A stretch of DNA of 64,000 nt, taken from NCBI GenBank assembly GCA_031216915.1, contig CM062296.1, positions 661,727,838-661,791,837 of the forward strand, read 5' to 3'. The notes beneath the pieces are model-generated. The model saw only the letters and a program-made list of their open reading frames with translations. It made no database searches and was not told where the DNA came from. Both the position numbers and the translations under genes were made by a program. Shown in pieces: positions 54,421 through 64,000 of this stretch (positions within the stretch are counted from its first letter, which is position 1; each line of letters opens with the position of its first letter). Source of the DNA: Pictodentalium vernedei. Lineage: Eukaryota; Mollusca; Scaphopoda; Dentaliida; Dentaliidae.

Positions 54421-55316
54421 TGGATATCAGGATTCTCAGATATCGCCTATGACCTTATAAACTTTGTTAATACTCCGCCCGTTTGTTATTACATCTTTAT
54501 TTATTGCCGTGAATAGCTTATATTTCACAGATAAGGTCAACGAGTTATTTTCGTTTACCGAATGCATCTGTTCTGCTGAAGTAACCGTGTGAGCCTTTTT
54601 CCACCTTATACAGATCCATCTGCCCTATGAAATACAGATTTATAACGATAATATATCTGAAGTACTGTGATTACGAAAGCGGTCATAGAATGATTTACAC
54701 CGGATGGCGTCTGTATTTAGATTGGTTGAAATTCCCTGCAACGCTTTTCAGTACCAAGTAGTATTGTACCTATCGAAAAGCAGTGCGAAAATATTGTATC
54801 CCAGATACAGTTTTCATTTGTCCTTCTTTATCATTATCGGGCCTCGTTTTAAACTATTTGATTTGACAACTTGAGCCACCGGTCTGATTGACTGACCAGA
54901 GAGAAATCGTATTTCACCCCAATATTGTATTTAAAAAGAGTGAATGGGACGCAAAAGTTACACATTGGAAGCTTACCAAAATTATTTCTGTGTAACTCAA
55001 ATCCAACAGGAAAGTATCCTGCGAAACTAAGATCAGAAACGAGCCATTAGAATTCTACCGGGAACAATACCACTCACCACTCCAACGCCTCTCACAACCC
55101 CCCCTCCCCCCCCCCATCCCCCACCCTTCTCCACCACAAAAAGTGAAAACGGTAAAGTGATCAGAGATCGCTCAGTAAAAAACATTCAATGAGCAACAAA
55201 AACAAATTAAGTACAAAAGCACATTTGATGGTAGTTGCGGTAGGAGTTTACTTTGTTTGTTTCACCTTTGTTCAAAATGACCCAGTTTCTTTACCAGTGG
55301 TGAATGTCAGCACCAC
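54421..55316. other. No supported gene; C-rich run near 55097-55130
   Basis: Ordinary sequence ending in a C-rich tract and then, at 55326-55340, a G-run. Nothing else recognised. Confidence 0.5.
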
Positions 55317-55339
55317 GTGACGGCAGGGGGGGGGGGGGG

Positions 55340-56900
55340 GAGCTCTTGTAATATAGGCCCACCAGACCAGCTCCAGCCCGCCCTAGCCTCGATAATGCCT
55401 GAAACTCGTGATCCGGAACCCAACTATATACCCTGTTCATCACCCCAAAATATACCCTGCCAGCCCATGTTCCGTCAGCCCATATTCCGTTATCCAACTA
55501 TATACCCTGTACAATACCGAACTCTATACCCCTCCCAGTCTGTGTTCCGTCAGCTCGTAGATTCAGCCAAAACCAGCCAATATAACACCTCCCAGTCCAT
55601 GTTTCGCCGAATCCGTCCCAATTCATAAGCTCAGATCTACCCCCAGCACGTAGGCCGTAAAACCCGCCCAGCCAAGCCTCCCCGTCCGTGTTCAGGGGAT
55701 CGAGTTCGAAGTTGGTCGCGATTCAGTGAGATACAACCTCAGCCTGTACCGTCTACTTATGGATGATCATATCAACGAGATACTTGCGGAATTGTCCGAA
55801 CCCACCCCAGTGGTGCAGCGATTTATCGATCTGGACGTCCAACCCTCTTCCCTTGTGAGACTACCTGCCAACGAACAGATGGCTGAGATAACGAACGACG
55901 CAGGAATCGAGTTCGAAGTTAGCGTCTCCATATGCATGGTTGAGGGAAGGGACCCATTTGATATTGCGATATTCAGGTTGCTGTTGGAATCGAAGCAAAA
56001 GCATTCCGTTTGGTCTTCGATGCTCGAATGGCAGACGAGAGAACAGCACGGCAACTACCCGAAGGTGAGTAAGTCGTGAAGATCAAGTTCCTTCGCGCGT
56101 GGGACGAAGCTGACTGGGTAGTCGAAGACAAGCTTGATCCAGTAAAGACAGAAATGACGAAAGGCCAGTGTGTCGTAAAGATCACCCGAGGTACCAAGCC
56201 GGGCGCTCTGATTGTGGTAAAATCACGTACTACCAAAATGTCTATCCGTCCGCATTGTGGTTTACAGGATCTGTCCCCGTTGAAGGAGAGTGGTTGAGCA
56301 TTTTGGGGGCACCCTTAGAGGGCAAGGTCTCGCCAAGATCAGACGCCAGAAAATACAGCAGTGGGAAGAGAGGCTTCACGAAACTGGCGCCACGGTTGAG
56401 GACAAGGCAGGACTCGAAAATATTCTCAAGTGAGCCAGCATCTTGAAAGACATCAATAACATCATCAACGTCGATATGAAGGCTCTAGTTCCCATGGTGG
56501 CCTAGGCGATGCATAACCCTACTTCCAGCGCTTCGGTCATCCAAATAGCCAGATTGATTCGCATAGCAATCAACGATTCTCTGTCAAAATATATAGGCAC
56601 CGGTTTCACCCGGGGTTCGACCTAAGTATCTACTCAGTTATCCATGCATGGTTCGGGTGGCATTTAAAAGAGCACGACAGAGCTCCGATGGCCCTACTCT
56701 CATATCTCACCGAGTAGATGTCGGAGAATCCATCATCGCTTTCGATAAAGCAGAATGAAGTATGGCTTCCAAAAGACACAGACCAGGGATGCAGCATCAT
56801 CGGAAAGTTCACTCAGGGTGCGAAAGATGATGAAAGGCGTCTCACTCGCCCACTGTCCCAGGCCAAGGTGTACTAGATTATCTTGTGAGAGACACTCGTC
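55340..56900 (+). pseudogene. Degraded coding region of unknown type
   Basis: Plus-strand frames follow one another with protein-like composition. A Pro/Gln/Tyr-rich repeat region (55340-55625) has recurring QPIFRYP and SQSMFRR-like words. The frame at 55726-56079 includes LYRLLMDDHINEILAEL and IDLDVQPSSLVRLPANEQMA, and contains GIEFEV, a word also found in the preceding frame (55691-55710). A following frame has FLRAWDEADWVVEDKLDPVK and KGQCVVKITRGTKPGALIVV. Later pieces show IINVDMKALVPMV and VIQIARLIRIAI. About one stop or shift occurs per 100 codons. The order suggests one decayed gene, possibly a gag- or capsid-like protein, but I recognise no family. Confidence 0.4.
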
Positions 56901-57229
56901 GAAGCGGCACCCTCGTTGGAGTACCAGAAAGATGCCCTAACTGACTACGACGGAAGCCTGCCCGCCCGCCCACCTGACAGCCAGTATGCTCGCTTTTGCC
57001 CATTGCAACCACGTCGGTATGCTGCATCGATTCGTCGAAGAAGAAGAAGCGACACCCTCGTTGGAGGACAGGGAAGGTGCCCTTTGGGTTGCGTGTTAAC
57101 TGATTACGGCGGAGCTCAAACCCAGTACGCCCATCGAAGGGTCAGTATGCTACCCCATGCCTATTACAACCTCCTCAGCGTACCGAATCGATTCGACGAA
57201 GCGGTTCGGATGGCCACAAACAATACATA

Positions 57230-58790
57230 CATCTGGAACTTAATTAAGCATCCCCTGTTTTTTCGCAGTGGAGTTAATAGAAACTGTCATTACTTTCATG
57301 CTATCTTTAAGATGACCAAAGGTGATTGTTTGCGGAAAGAATGGTCTATTGACAAATAAAAGACAACACAATGATGAAAATATGAAATATTTTAATGGCG
57401 CTAATTACACATATCTGTCTCTAATTTTTTTTATGGAAAAATGTTCTCTCGACAAGTATGGTGCTCGAACGGTCCATGATGGAACAATGCCGGTAATTAC
57501 TGACAACAAATGTAACTTCTGATCTCCTGAACACAATAACAGTGTCTGACGTCAGTAGCGAGTGTATCCACCATGTGTCCGGATGACAGCCTGAACCCTC
57601 TTCCCAATGCTACCAGTGAGCCTTCTGATACGGTCCAGAGGCAACTGCTGCCACTCCCCATGCAATGACGTCCAAGAAAGTCCCAGATGTGTTCTAGGGA
57701 TTCAAATCGGGGCTCATTGCAGGCCAAGTTAGTGTTGTAATAGCGTTGTTCTGAAGGAATACTTCACAGTGTGGGAACGATGTGGCCTTATATTGTCGTC
57801 CATGAATACAGGGCAAGTAGCCAACGGGTGGTTGTCAAAATGAGGCACGACAACCGGATTGAGAATGTCCCGGATGTACTGATGACAATTGAGCTCCCAC
57901 GTACAATCACCATATCAAGTTTACAATCATGAGAAAGGCATTTCCAGATCATCACTGATCCTCCACCAAAAGGAACAGTAGGCCTGATGTTCCTGGGTAC
58001 GTAAGCAGTATTTCTGTGCCTCCACACTCTCGTGCGACCATTTGTGACGTGAAGCAGGAACCTACTCTCGTCTGACCAATGGATTCTACTCCATATCCTG
58101 AGATTCCAATATTGCCGTGCCATACACCACTTCAAACGTCGTCTTTGATGCTGATCGGACAGAGCTGGACGCTTGATGACCATTCTGGACCTCTTACCCA
58201 GTGTTTTGAGACGGTTTCGGATAGTTCTGTTGCATAAACGCATGTTGGGGAGCCAAAGGCGTTTCAAAATCCCACTTGAAGCAAAGGGTTCACGCCTAAC
58301 GAGGCATGCCAGACTTCGATCTTTCCGAGGAAAGGTCTTTCGGGGTTGTCCAGGCCTTGATCGGTCCTTAACATCATTGGTTTGTTGATTTTTTCGGACA
58401 AGTCTGCTGATGACAAAATGACTATAGCCAAGTTGCCTTAAAATAGCTTTGAATGGCATGCCTGTTGCATGCATGTCAACGATTTGCCATCTCAGTACCT
58501 CTGACAGTCTCCTCCTTGCCATGTCAACATTTACTGATAAAAGAAGTGGCACATTTTCTTGTTTTATACCCAGATATTGTATGTGGATGATAGTGTTTTT
58601 TGTGACATTCGTGGGTAGCATGCTTCACGTGGACGAGGAGATGTGTTTGTGTACGCTATCAACCAGAAACATCGTGTTTCACGGGATGAAATGTACTGCA
58701 AGACATAGCAATGATTATAACATAATGATCAATATCAGCAACTTCTCTGTCATGAAATATTTCAGGGGGTACTTAATTTAGTTCCAGGTG
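57230..58790 (-). mobile_element. Tc1-like transposon copy 2, nearly full length
   Basis: 1.56 kb between TA dinucleotides (57228-57229, 58791-58792). The ends CATCTGGAACTTAATTAAGC and, inverted, CACCTGGAACTAAATTAAGT are matched terminal repeats. The transposase occupies most of the minus strand. An internal gap of about 57 bp relative to copy 1 lies near 57666. Both ends and the TA sites are preserved, so it is a later or better-kept insertion than 29637. Confidence 0.88.
57590..58522 (-). pseudogene. Tc1-type transposase, frameshifted near the end
   Basis: The likely start is ATG 58520-58522 (MARRRLSEVLRWQIVDMHAT), 33 codons inside the longer open frame. A helix-turn-helix pair follows (FKAILRQLGYSHFVISRLVR, then a GRPRKT-type motif RPGQPRKTFPRK and a second one near RLCNRTIRNRLK). 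The catalytic part has WSDESRFLLHV (second Asp region) and VWRHRNTAYVPRNI. The frame then shifts near 57890. C-terminal pieces in another frame (57727-57497) keep LEHIWDFLGRH with the final acidic residue. A deletion of about 57 bp removes part of the tail. Tc1 transposases cut and paste at TA. This one is inactive because of the shift, but most motifs remain. Confidence 0.88.
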
Positions 58791-58923
58791 TATATATACA
58801 CCAAGAAGACAGCGCTCCACAGTTTCGCAGGCCGCTCAAGCATAAGTCACCAAACAGACCTACGATTGCGGCGAGGTTACATGCGGATCATTTCTACTAG
58901 GGGAAGAATGTCTGCCCCCGGCA

Positions 58924-59840
58924 GCCCTAGCTGAATTGCAGGATAAGTGGGGAGTCTTTAGGTGCCGCGGGATCAAGTGGCATATCTTCGGCCACATTCC
59001 GTCCAACGTCCATGTTCTTTAGGTCTATCATACGCTGGCTCTCGTGGTTGCTGTGTTCGTTCTCTTGCTTGAGAGTCACCCTCTCCGATGTTTGCACCTT
59101 TGGCATTTCCAGGTATAATGAGGGGACAGGCATGTCCAAATTAGCAACGCTTAACTGTGGTGAGGGCTACTTTTAACGTGGTTATGTACATGCTGTACTT
59201 GTGGTAAAGCTCACACGTCGCCGAGCTCAGAGCATGTCCGATAAATGGCTCAGCAACTAGGTCTGTGATAAGGTTTTGCTGGTTCTCCGAAGGTTAGGCA
59301 GTAATATGCTAGCTGCTGATGAATGCTGCCGGGCTGCATTGCTCAGAGTCTTTTTCGTCGCTGCATCTGGCCGTGCCTCGTATCTTGCTTAAAGCTTCAA
59401 TACCTCTGGTCAGCTAGTAGGGCCCCCTCCACTCTGCAGCCAGAGCTTCGAGCATTTCTCGCCATTTTTATCAATCCACGGTTAATCTACTATATCCTCC
59501 TGGATCGCAGTGGCAGGCTTTACGGGTGCGAGCTTTTTCCGTCCTTCAGACAATAGTCGGTTTTTCACCTCATTGCAGTCCATTCTCGCTTTGTGAAATA
59601 CTACAGTCGTCGTCGTTGAAGTCAAATATACACATAAACTCCATAACACAAAATCACAGTTATGGGGCTGGGGCGAGTCTCTGGGGGATGTACCTTCTAG
59701 CCTTCTCTCCTCTTCTGCAGGTGGGTTGGGGTGGTCACGCGAAACAGATGGTAGGAAGCGTTCTGAAGGCTGGGCGGTTCCGGTTCCCACCCACAAACGT
59801 TTGCTCGTCCTCTGCTGCGCCTCATTTCTAACGGGCAACG
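58924..59840 (-). pseudogene. Minus-strand degraded coding remnant, part 2
   Basis: Minus frames read (59640 downward) CVYLTSTTTTVVFHKARMDC, NEVKNRLLSEGRKKLAPVKP and TAIQEDIVD. With stops and shifts they continue KTLSNAARQHSSAASILLPN. From about 59150 they read PVPSLYLEMPKVQTSERVTL and IDLKNMDVGRNVAEDMPLDP, ending at a TAG near 58930. The composition is protein-like. With 60290-61032 it may be one gene into which minisatellite DNA has been placed. The family is not recognised; a retroelement gag is one possibility. Confidence 0.35.
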
Positions 59841-60285
59841 GCGGGTGACGGACGGAATGAGGTGATGCGATGGGTATAAGGTGTGCCTTTCTCATCAATA
59901 CTATGTGATGGGAGGCACGTGGTATGATCTATCGGGACGATGTGGTGTATTCCGGCCCTCCACTCCCGCGCATGACGGGCAAGGCGAGGTGTTCGTTTTG
60001 ACTCTCTTCTCCGGTTCGCACGGCATGGTGCGTTCTGCCCCTCGTCTCTGGCGGGTGACTATCGGGGGATGGTGTACATTCTGCCCCTCTTTTCCAGTGG
60101 GTGGCGCCTGGAGCGTTCTAACATTCTCTTTGACAGGTGATGGGTGGGGCGTAATGTGTTCATTTTGGGCGAGGCTCGGTACGTCCAGTCCCTCCTCTGG
60201 CAGGCGACGACGAGCAAAAGAGTGTGCGTTCTGACCTGAGGTCCCTCTCACCGAAACATTGGACGAGACTTTTGAGGATGACGGC
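59840..60285. repeat. GC-rich minisatellite segment inside the remnant
   Basis: GGTGGGCGA/GGCGGGTGA, GTGTGTTCTG-CCCCTC and CTCTCC-type words recur about every 60-70 bases, as in 61190-64000. Long frames on both strands here (for example 59881-60251) are unbroken readings of the repeats. Confidence 0.65.
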
Positions 60286-60289
60286 GGGC

Positions 60290-61032
60290 GATGGGAAGGG
60301 CGTGGTACTATCTATCCTCATCTCTTTTCTTTCTGCGTCGTTTGTTTTCCTGTTCGGCAAGTAGCAGGTCAGGCTCTCTTGGAGGGTCGGGTCATTGTAG
60401 TCCAGCAGCACCGTCTTTAGGACCGCCCTCTCTGCTGTCATCGGTAGGGCCAGTGTCGTTTTTAGGGACTTGTCGAGAACCACGCGGCTGTCACGTGATC
60501 CAGTCCCCATCTTCCTGAAAATTATGATGTTTATCACCTTCTGTTTGTTGTCCACCTGCACCTGGCAGTGGTCTGTGGCCATGGCCTGGAATCAAATGGC
60601 CCTGCCGCCTAGTTTGGCGCCGGCGTTCAGCCCATGGTGTGGTCGGTTTTCTGGACCGCCGCCACCACTAGCTTCTCCATCATGGCCAGCATCTTCACAT
60701 TCTGCGCTTGTAGCTCTATGTTTTGTGCTTCAAGCGCCATGAGCCTCTCTTCCTGTTTCTTGGCCGATTTTTCGTACAGCCGCTCCGTTCCTTTACCCCC
60801 GTTCTTCCCGTTCAGAGTTATCTTGCAGATTTCCGACAATGGCTCCTCACTGAAATGTAGGAAGACCCGTACACGGAGGTGGCACTTCCTCTCTCGTAAG
60901 TCCGAGTCCTCGAGGGTTTCAGTAGAAGGTCCGCTTTCTCAAGAATTGATGTGCATGGGGTCTTCCACATAAGGTGCTTTAGAAGAGAATAAAGTTTGGG
61001 AAACTTTCTCCACAGCATTCGCCGTCAGCCAT
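60290..61032 (-). pseudogene. Minus-strand degraded coding remnant, part 1 (coiled coil)
   Basis: ATG at 61030-61032 starts a short Cys-containing reading (MADGECCGESF) that is soon broken. Other frames continue with KCHLRVRVFLHFSEEPLSE-like sequence and ICKITLNGKNGGKGTERLYE. A clear coiled coil follows (KKQEERLMALEAQNIELQAQ, NVKMLAMMEKLVVAAVQKTD). After a stop near 60627, another frame reads MATDHCQVQVDNKQKVINII, then VVLDKSLKTTLALPMTAERA and VLLDYNDPTLQESLTCYLPN. The sequence looks like a real decayed protein of at least 220 residues. The coiled coil followed by a mixed domain fits a gag- or ORF1-like protein, but I cannot place it. Minisatellite takes over at about 60285. Confidence 0.4.
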
Positions 61033-63362
61033 TGTTTACAAAATGTATAGTCTCGGCTCTTCGAGGTTTACAAAATGTATATCTAAGGTTTTAAAGATGT
61101 TCACCAAATGTGCCCAGAGGCCCGTCTGGCCAAATTTTGGAGCGGGAGAGGTTTTCATGTCTCGGTCACCCAAGAAATTTCTGAGACTCGTGGGCTACTC
61201 CTCTTTCTGAGATGTACGTGTTGAGTAGCGTGATCTACCACGTTCTCTCCTTTCAGCAATGGCCAAGGCAATGTGTACGTTCTGGCCCTCTTCTTTGGCG
61301 GGCGACAGGCTAGGGCTTGACGAATCATGTAACTGGTATACTGGGGGCTTTCTGCACTAGTGGGTCGCTGGTTGGGGAAATTATGTTCCAGTTCACCATT
61401 TTTTTCCCGCGATACGAGCAGAGAGAGTGTGTATTCGCTTCGTCGTGCCTTCTTGGCATTTCGGGTGTCCCCTACTACCTCTGCGGATCATATACAAGGC
61501 GAGGAGGGGATCTATCGTTTGTTGTTTCCTTTCCCTTTTCGTGAGGGGGTGGGACCCAGGAATGCCCAAACTTCCAGGCCCACCCAGCCACGTCTCTTCA
61601 AGCGACAGGCAAGGCAAGGCATGGTCTGACCCTCCACCACCGGGCGACGATTGGGCGAGACGTGATATACATGCTTTTCTCCTCTTTCGGGGATGTACGG
61701 GGGGAGGTGTATGATCAGACGCACCTCTCCGGCGGCGGTGGCGATAGGCTGGGAGCATTATAGGGCCTTTGGCGAATCTGATGGGCTTTTACTCCATTTA
61801 TGTCCAAAACGTATACCTTTTTCTAGCAAAAAGCTCCTGTAGCCGCCAAATATGCGTGAATGAGCTCCGTATGGATTCGGAAAAGCTCCATTGGCATTAT
61901 TTGGCGAAATAGTCCTTGGGAGCAAGGTGTACCTTTTTCGAGATCTGTTTATGAGGGGGGAAGGGGGGGGGACTCCCACCGAATCAATCTGACCACACCT
62001 ATTTCTGTGATGGATGGAGCGAGACGCGATCTTCTGGGGTGAGGTGAAGTGTGATCTGATCCTTTTTGGCGGTTGATGGCGGGACGGGATGAAGTGTACG
62101 ATTTGCCTCCAGAAGGTGATGTGTGGGGCAAGGTGAACGAGCTGACCCTCCTCGCCGGCGTGCGATGGCCTATGAGGTGTGGCGTTCGATCTATCCTTCT
62201 CTGCACTTCTGCGATGGGCATCGGCGTCGCTATGTGCTTCCAGCGTCGGCAGCGCCGTCTGCTTGAAAAAGCTCCGCTGTTGCATGGAAAAGCCTCGTCT
62301 CTGCATGGAAACGCGTTGCTGGCATAGGGCTCCAACTGCGGAATGGGGTCTTATGGCGTCCTTCCCCGAATCCCCTGGGGCGGTCAAGCCGCCAACCGGA
62401 GGTTCTTTACTAGGTATCCGTTTTTATGCAATTTGGGCAGTGGAAGGGGATAGGACTGAGATGCAGAACCGCTCACGGGTCAAGATTCAATTTGACACTC
62501 CTCTCCGGTGGTCGACGACGGGTTGGTCGTTAGGCGTGATCCGACCCCGACCCCGTCTCCAAGGGTTGAAGATGGGGGTGCGTATTGAATCTTATGTGCG
62601 ATGGGCGGGGATCAATCGAGGGACGGGTGTCCGTGATGCGACTAGGCTGAAGGAACGTAGGCTTGCAGGCTTAGAGGGCCGATCTAGATGGTATGCTGGC
62701 CCCCTGCTGCTCCTCCTCTCCGGCGAGGTGTGATCCTTCTTGGTGAGATGTACATTCTGACCCGCCTCTCTGGTTTTGGGGGTTTTTGTGTGTGTTCTGG
62801 TCACAAGGGCTAGAAATCGTTATAGGGCTGGGCGAATCTGATAGGTCCCTCTCTGCTGCTCCTCCTCTCTGGTGGGCGATGACGGGTTAGGCGAGGTGTG
62901 TTCTGACCCTCTTCGAAGGGTGGTGGGTGGGGCATTAGACGCGATATGTTCCTCTCCTCAGGCAGGCGACAACGGGTTCGACTCAGAGTGCGCTCAGGTC
63001 TTATCCCCTCTATTGTAGATGCGGGGCGCAAAAGTTCTCTGCATTTGTAGAAATGCAGAGACAATGTGCTCTCTTCTTTCAACGTGGGATGTGGTGCCAT
63101 ATAATTCCGCTCTTCTCTTTCAGCGATGTAAAGTGGTGCCATCTAACCCTACCTCTCCTCTTTCAGCGAAATGCGAGGTGTGGTGCCATCTAATCCTCCT
63201 CTCCTCTATCTGTGATGGGTGAGGCGAGGTGTGAATCTCTAAGGTGTGGTGCCATCTAACCCTCCTCTCCTATTTTACAACGGGTGAGGCGTGCGATCTG
63301 ACTTTTCTCTCTGTCAGATGGCGATGGGCGGGAGTGAGGGCGGGTGGGTGGTCTTGCGGGCG

Positions 63363-63480
63363 GACACGGGCGGGCGGGCGGGCGGGCGGGCGGGCGGGCT
63401 TTTGGGCGAGCGGGCGGACAGACGGGCAGGAGGGCGGGCGGGCGGGCGGGCGGGCGGGCAGGAGGGCGGGCGGGCGAGCT
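63363..63480. repeat. (GGGC)n-rich run
   Basis: More than 20 GGGC units with a few interruptions, a potential G-quadruplex former on this strand. It is embedded in the minisatellite. Confidence 0.92.
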
Positions 63481-63563
63481 TTGCGAAAAGGTGCGATATG
63501 ACCCTGGAGTTGGGCTGGACGATGTGATCTAAGCCTTCTCTTGGTGGGCGACAGGTATGACGT

Positions 63564-63635
63564 TGGGCGGGGCGGGGCGGGGCGGGGCGGGGCGGGGCGG
63601 GGTGGGACGGGGCGGGACGGGGCTGGACGGTGCCT
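63564..63635. repeat. (GGGGC)n-type run
   Basis: About seven exact GGGGC units, then GGTGGGACGGGGCGGGACGG variants. Another quadruplex-prone tract, with a period of 5 instead of 4. Confidence 0.92.
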
Positions 63636-64000
63636 GATGGTGAGCTGGGTGAGGAGTACGCCCTAACCCTTCTCTCTGGTGGGTGACGGGTGGGCGATGG
63701 GTGTGATGATGGGCGTGGCGATGGATGAGGGAGGCTGAGGCGCGATCCTCCGGAGCGTGGCGCGATCTAGTCCGATCTCCTCTCTGGTGGGGCACGATCT
63801 CTTGGGTGACAGACACTGCGTGGTCTCCATTCTTGAGTGTGGCATGATCTACATATTTCCACTCCTCTGATCTTCATCGGGCTCCGTGGTCTGATCTGTG
63901 GCGGGTGAGGGGCAAGTGGATCCGCGGTGGGGGATGAATGTGTGGAGACACTAGGCTGCCTGGGTGCGGCGTGGCAGGATCGGGCGGGGCGACGGGTGAG

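Larger units (their letters stand above)
61190..64000. repeat. GC-rich degenerate minisatellite running to the window end
   Basis: Units of roughly 60-80 bp contain CTCTCCTCTCTGGTGGGCGA, ACGGGTTAGGCGAGGTGTG and ATCTGACCCTCCTC words with much variation. Clear runs occur at 62860-62960 and 63060-63300. Long ORFs on both strands exist only because the repeat is stop-poor. The GC content is far above the rest of the window. Confidence 0.75.

Noticed and set aside
59881-63845. Long open frames on both strands (up to about 209 codons) rich in Arg, Gly, Ser and Pro
   Set aside because: The GC-rich minisatellite lacks stops in many frames. The peptides repeat with the DNA unit and occur on both strands equally.

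Overview
This window is animal nuclear DNA that is almost entirely repeats. I see no convincing intact, intron-bearing host gene. It looks like a marine invertebrate, perhaps a mollusc or other lophotrochozoan. The grounds are indirect: APE-type LINEs, tRNA- and 5S-headed SINEs with TAAA tails, Tc1 elements, a Polinton/adintovirus-like gene remnant, many palindromic MITEs, and long AT-rich non-coding stretches. The species cannot be fixed from the sequence.

The main feature is a family of three large inverted-repeat elements: E1 (7610-11660), E2 (about 37265-42552) and E3 (43570-47536). The termini run 5'-AGTAGTAT...ATACTACT-3'. E1 has a 6-bp target duplication (CACCAC) and E3 has AATGTC. AG...CT ends with 6-bp duplications are the Polinton (Maverick) signature. 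The terminal repeats are 1.2-1.7 kb. Each starts with a tight cluster of CRE, E-box, RFX, NRF1 and YY1-type motifs, followed by tandem arrays of a TGTG/CACA-rich palindromic unit. E1 and E3 have no credible genes. E2 carries four compact same-strand genes between its repeats. Each gene follows a nearly identical mini-promoter: TATAAAA, then TCATTT 29-30 bp later, then the start codon 24-36 bp beyond. Genes 1 and 2 are diverged copies of a small C2HC zinc-finger protein, gene 3 is a frameshifted acidic protein, and gene 4 is a Thr/Lys-rich repeat protein.

E1 sits inside a decayed Polinton/adintovirus-like remnant (7427-13766), five codons into a small ORF. The remnant then shows a pX-like basic protein, an A32-type packaging ATPase, a capsid-like protein and a small convergent ORF. 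The first three of these are frameshifted. E2-type elements may therefore be satellites of Polinton-like elements.

The rest, in order: palindromic MITEs and two SINEs in inverted orientation (1-7426); dispersed repeats, hairpins and a tandem array (13.8-18 kb); two dead LINEs, the second split by a satellite/microsatellite block (18.8-25.1 kb); MITEs, a possible exon and a truncated Tc1 copy (26-37 kb); satellite flanks of E3, SINEs, a CXC-domain remnant and more palindromes (47.5-54.4 kb); degraded unknown coding DNA and a nearly complete Tc1 transposon (55.3-58.8 kb); and a minus-strand coding remnant that runs into GC-rich minisatellite (58.9-64 kb).
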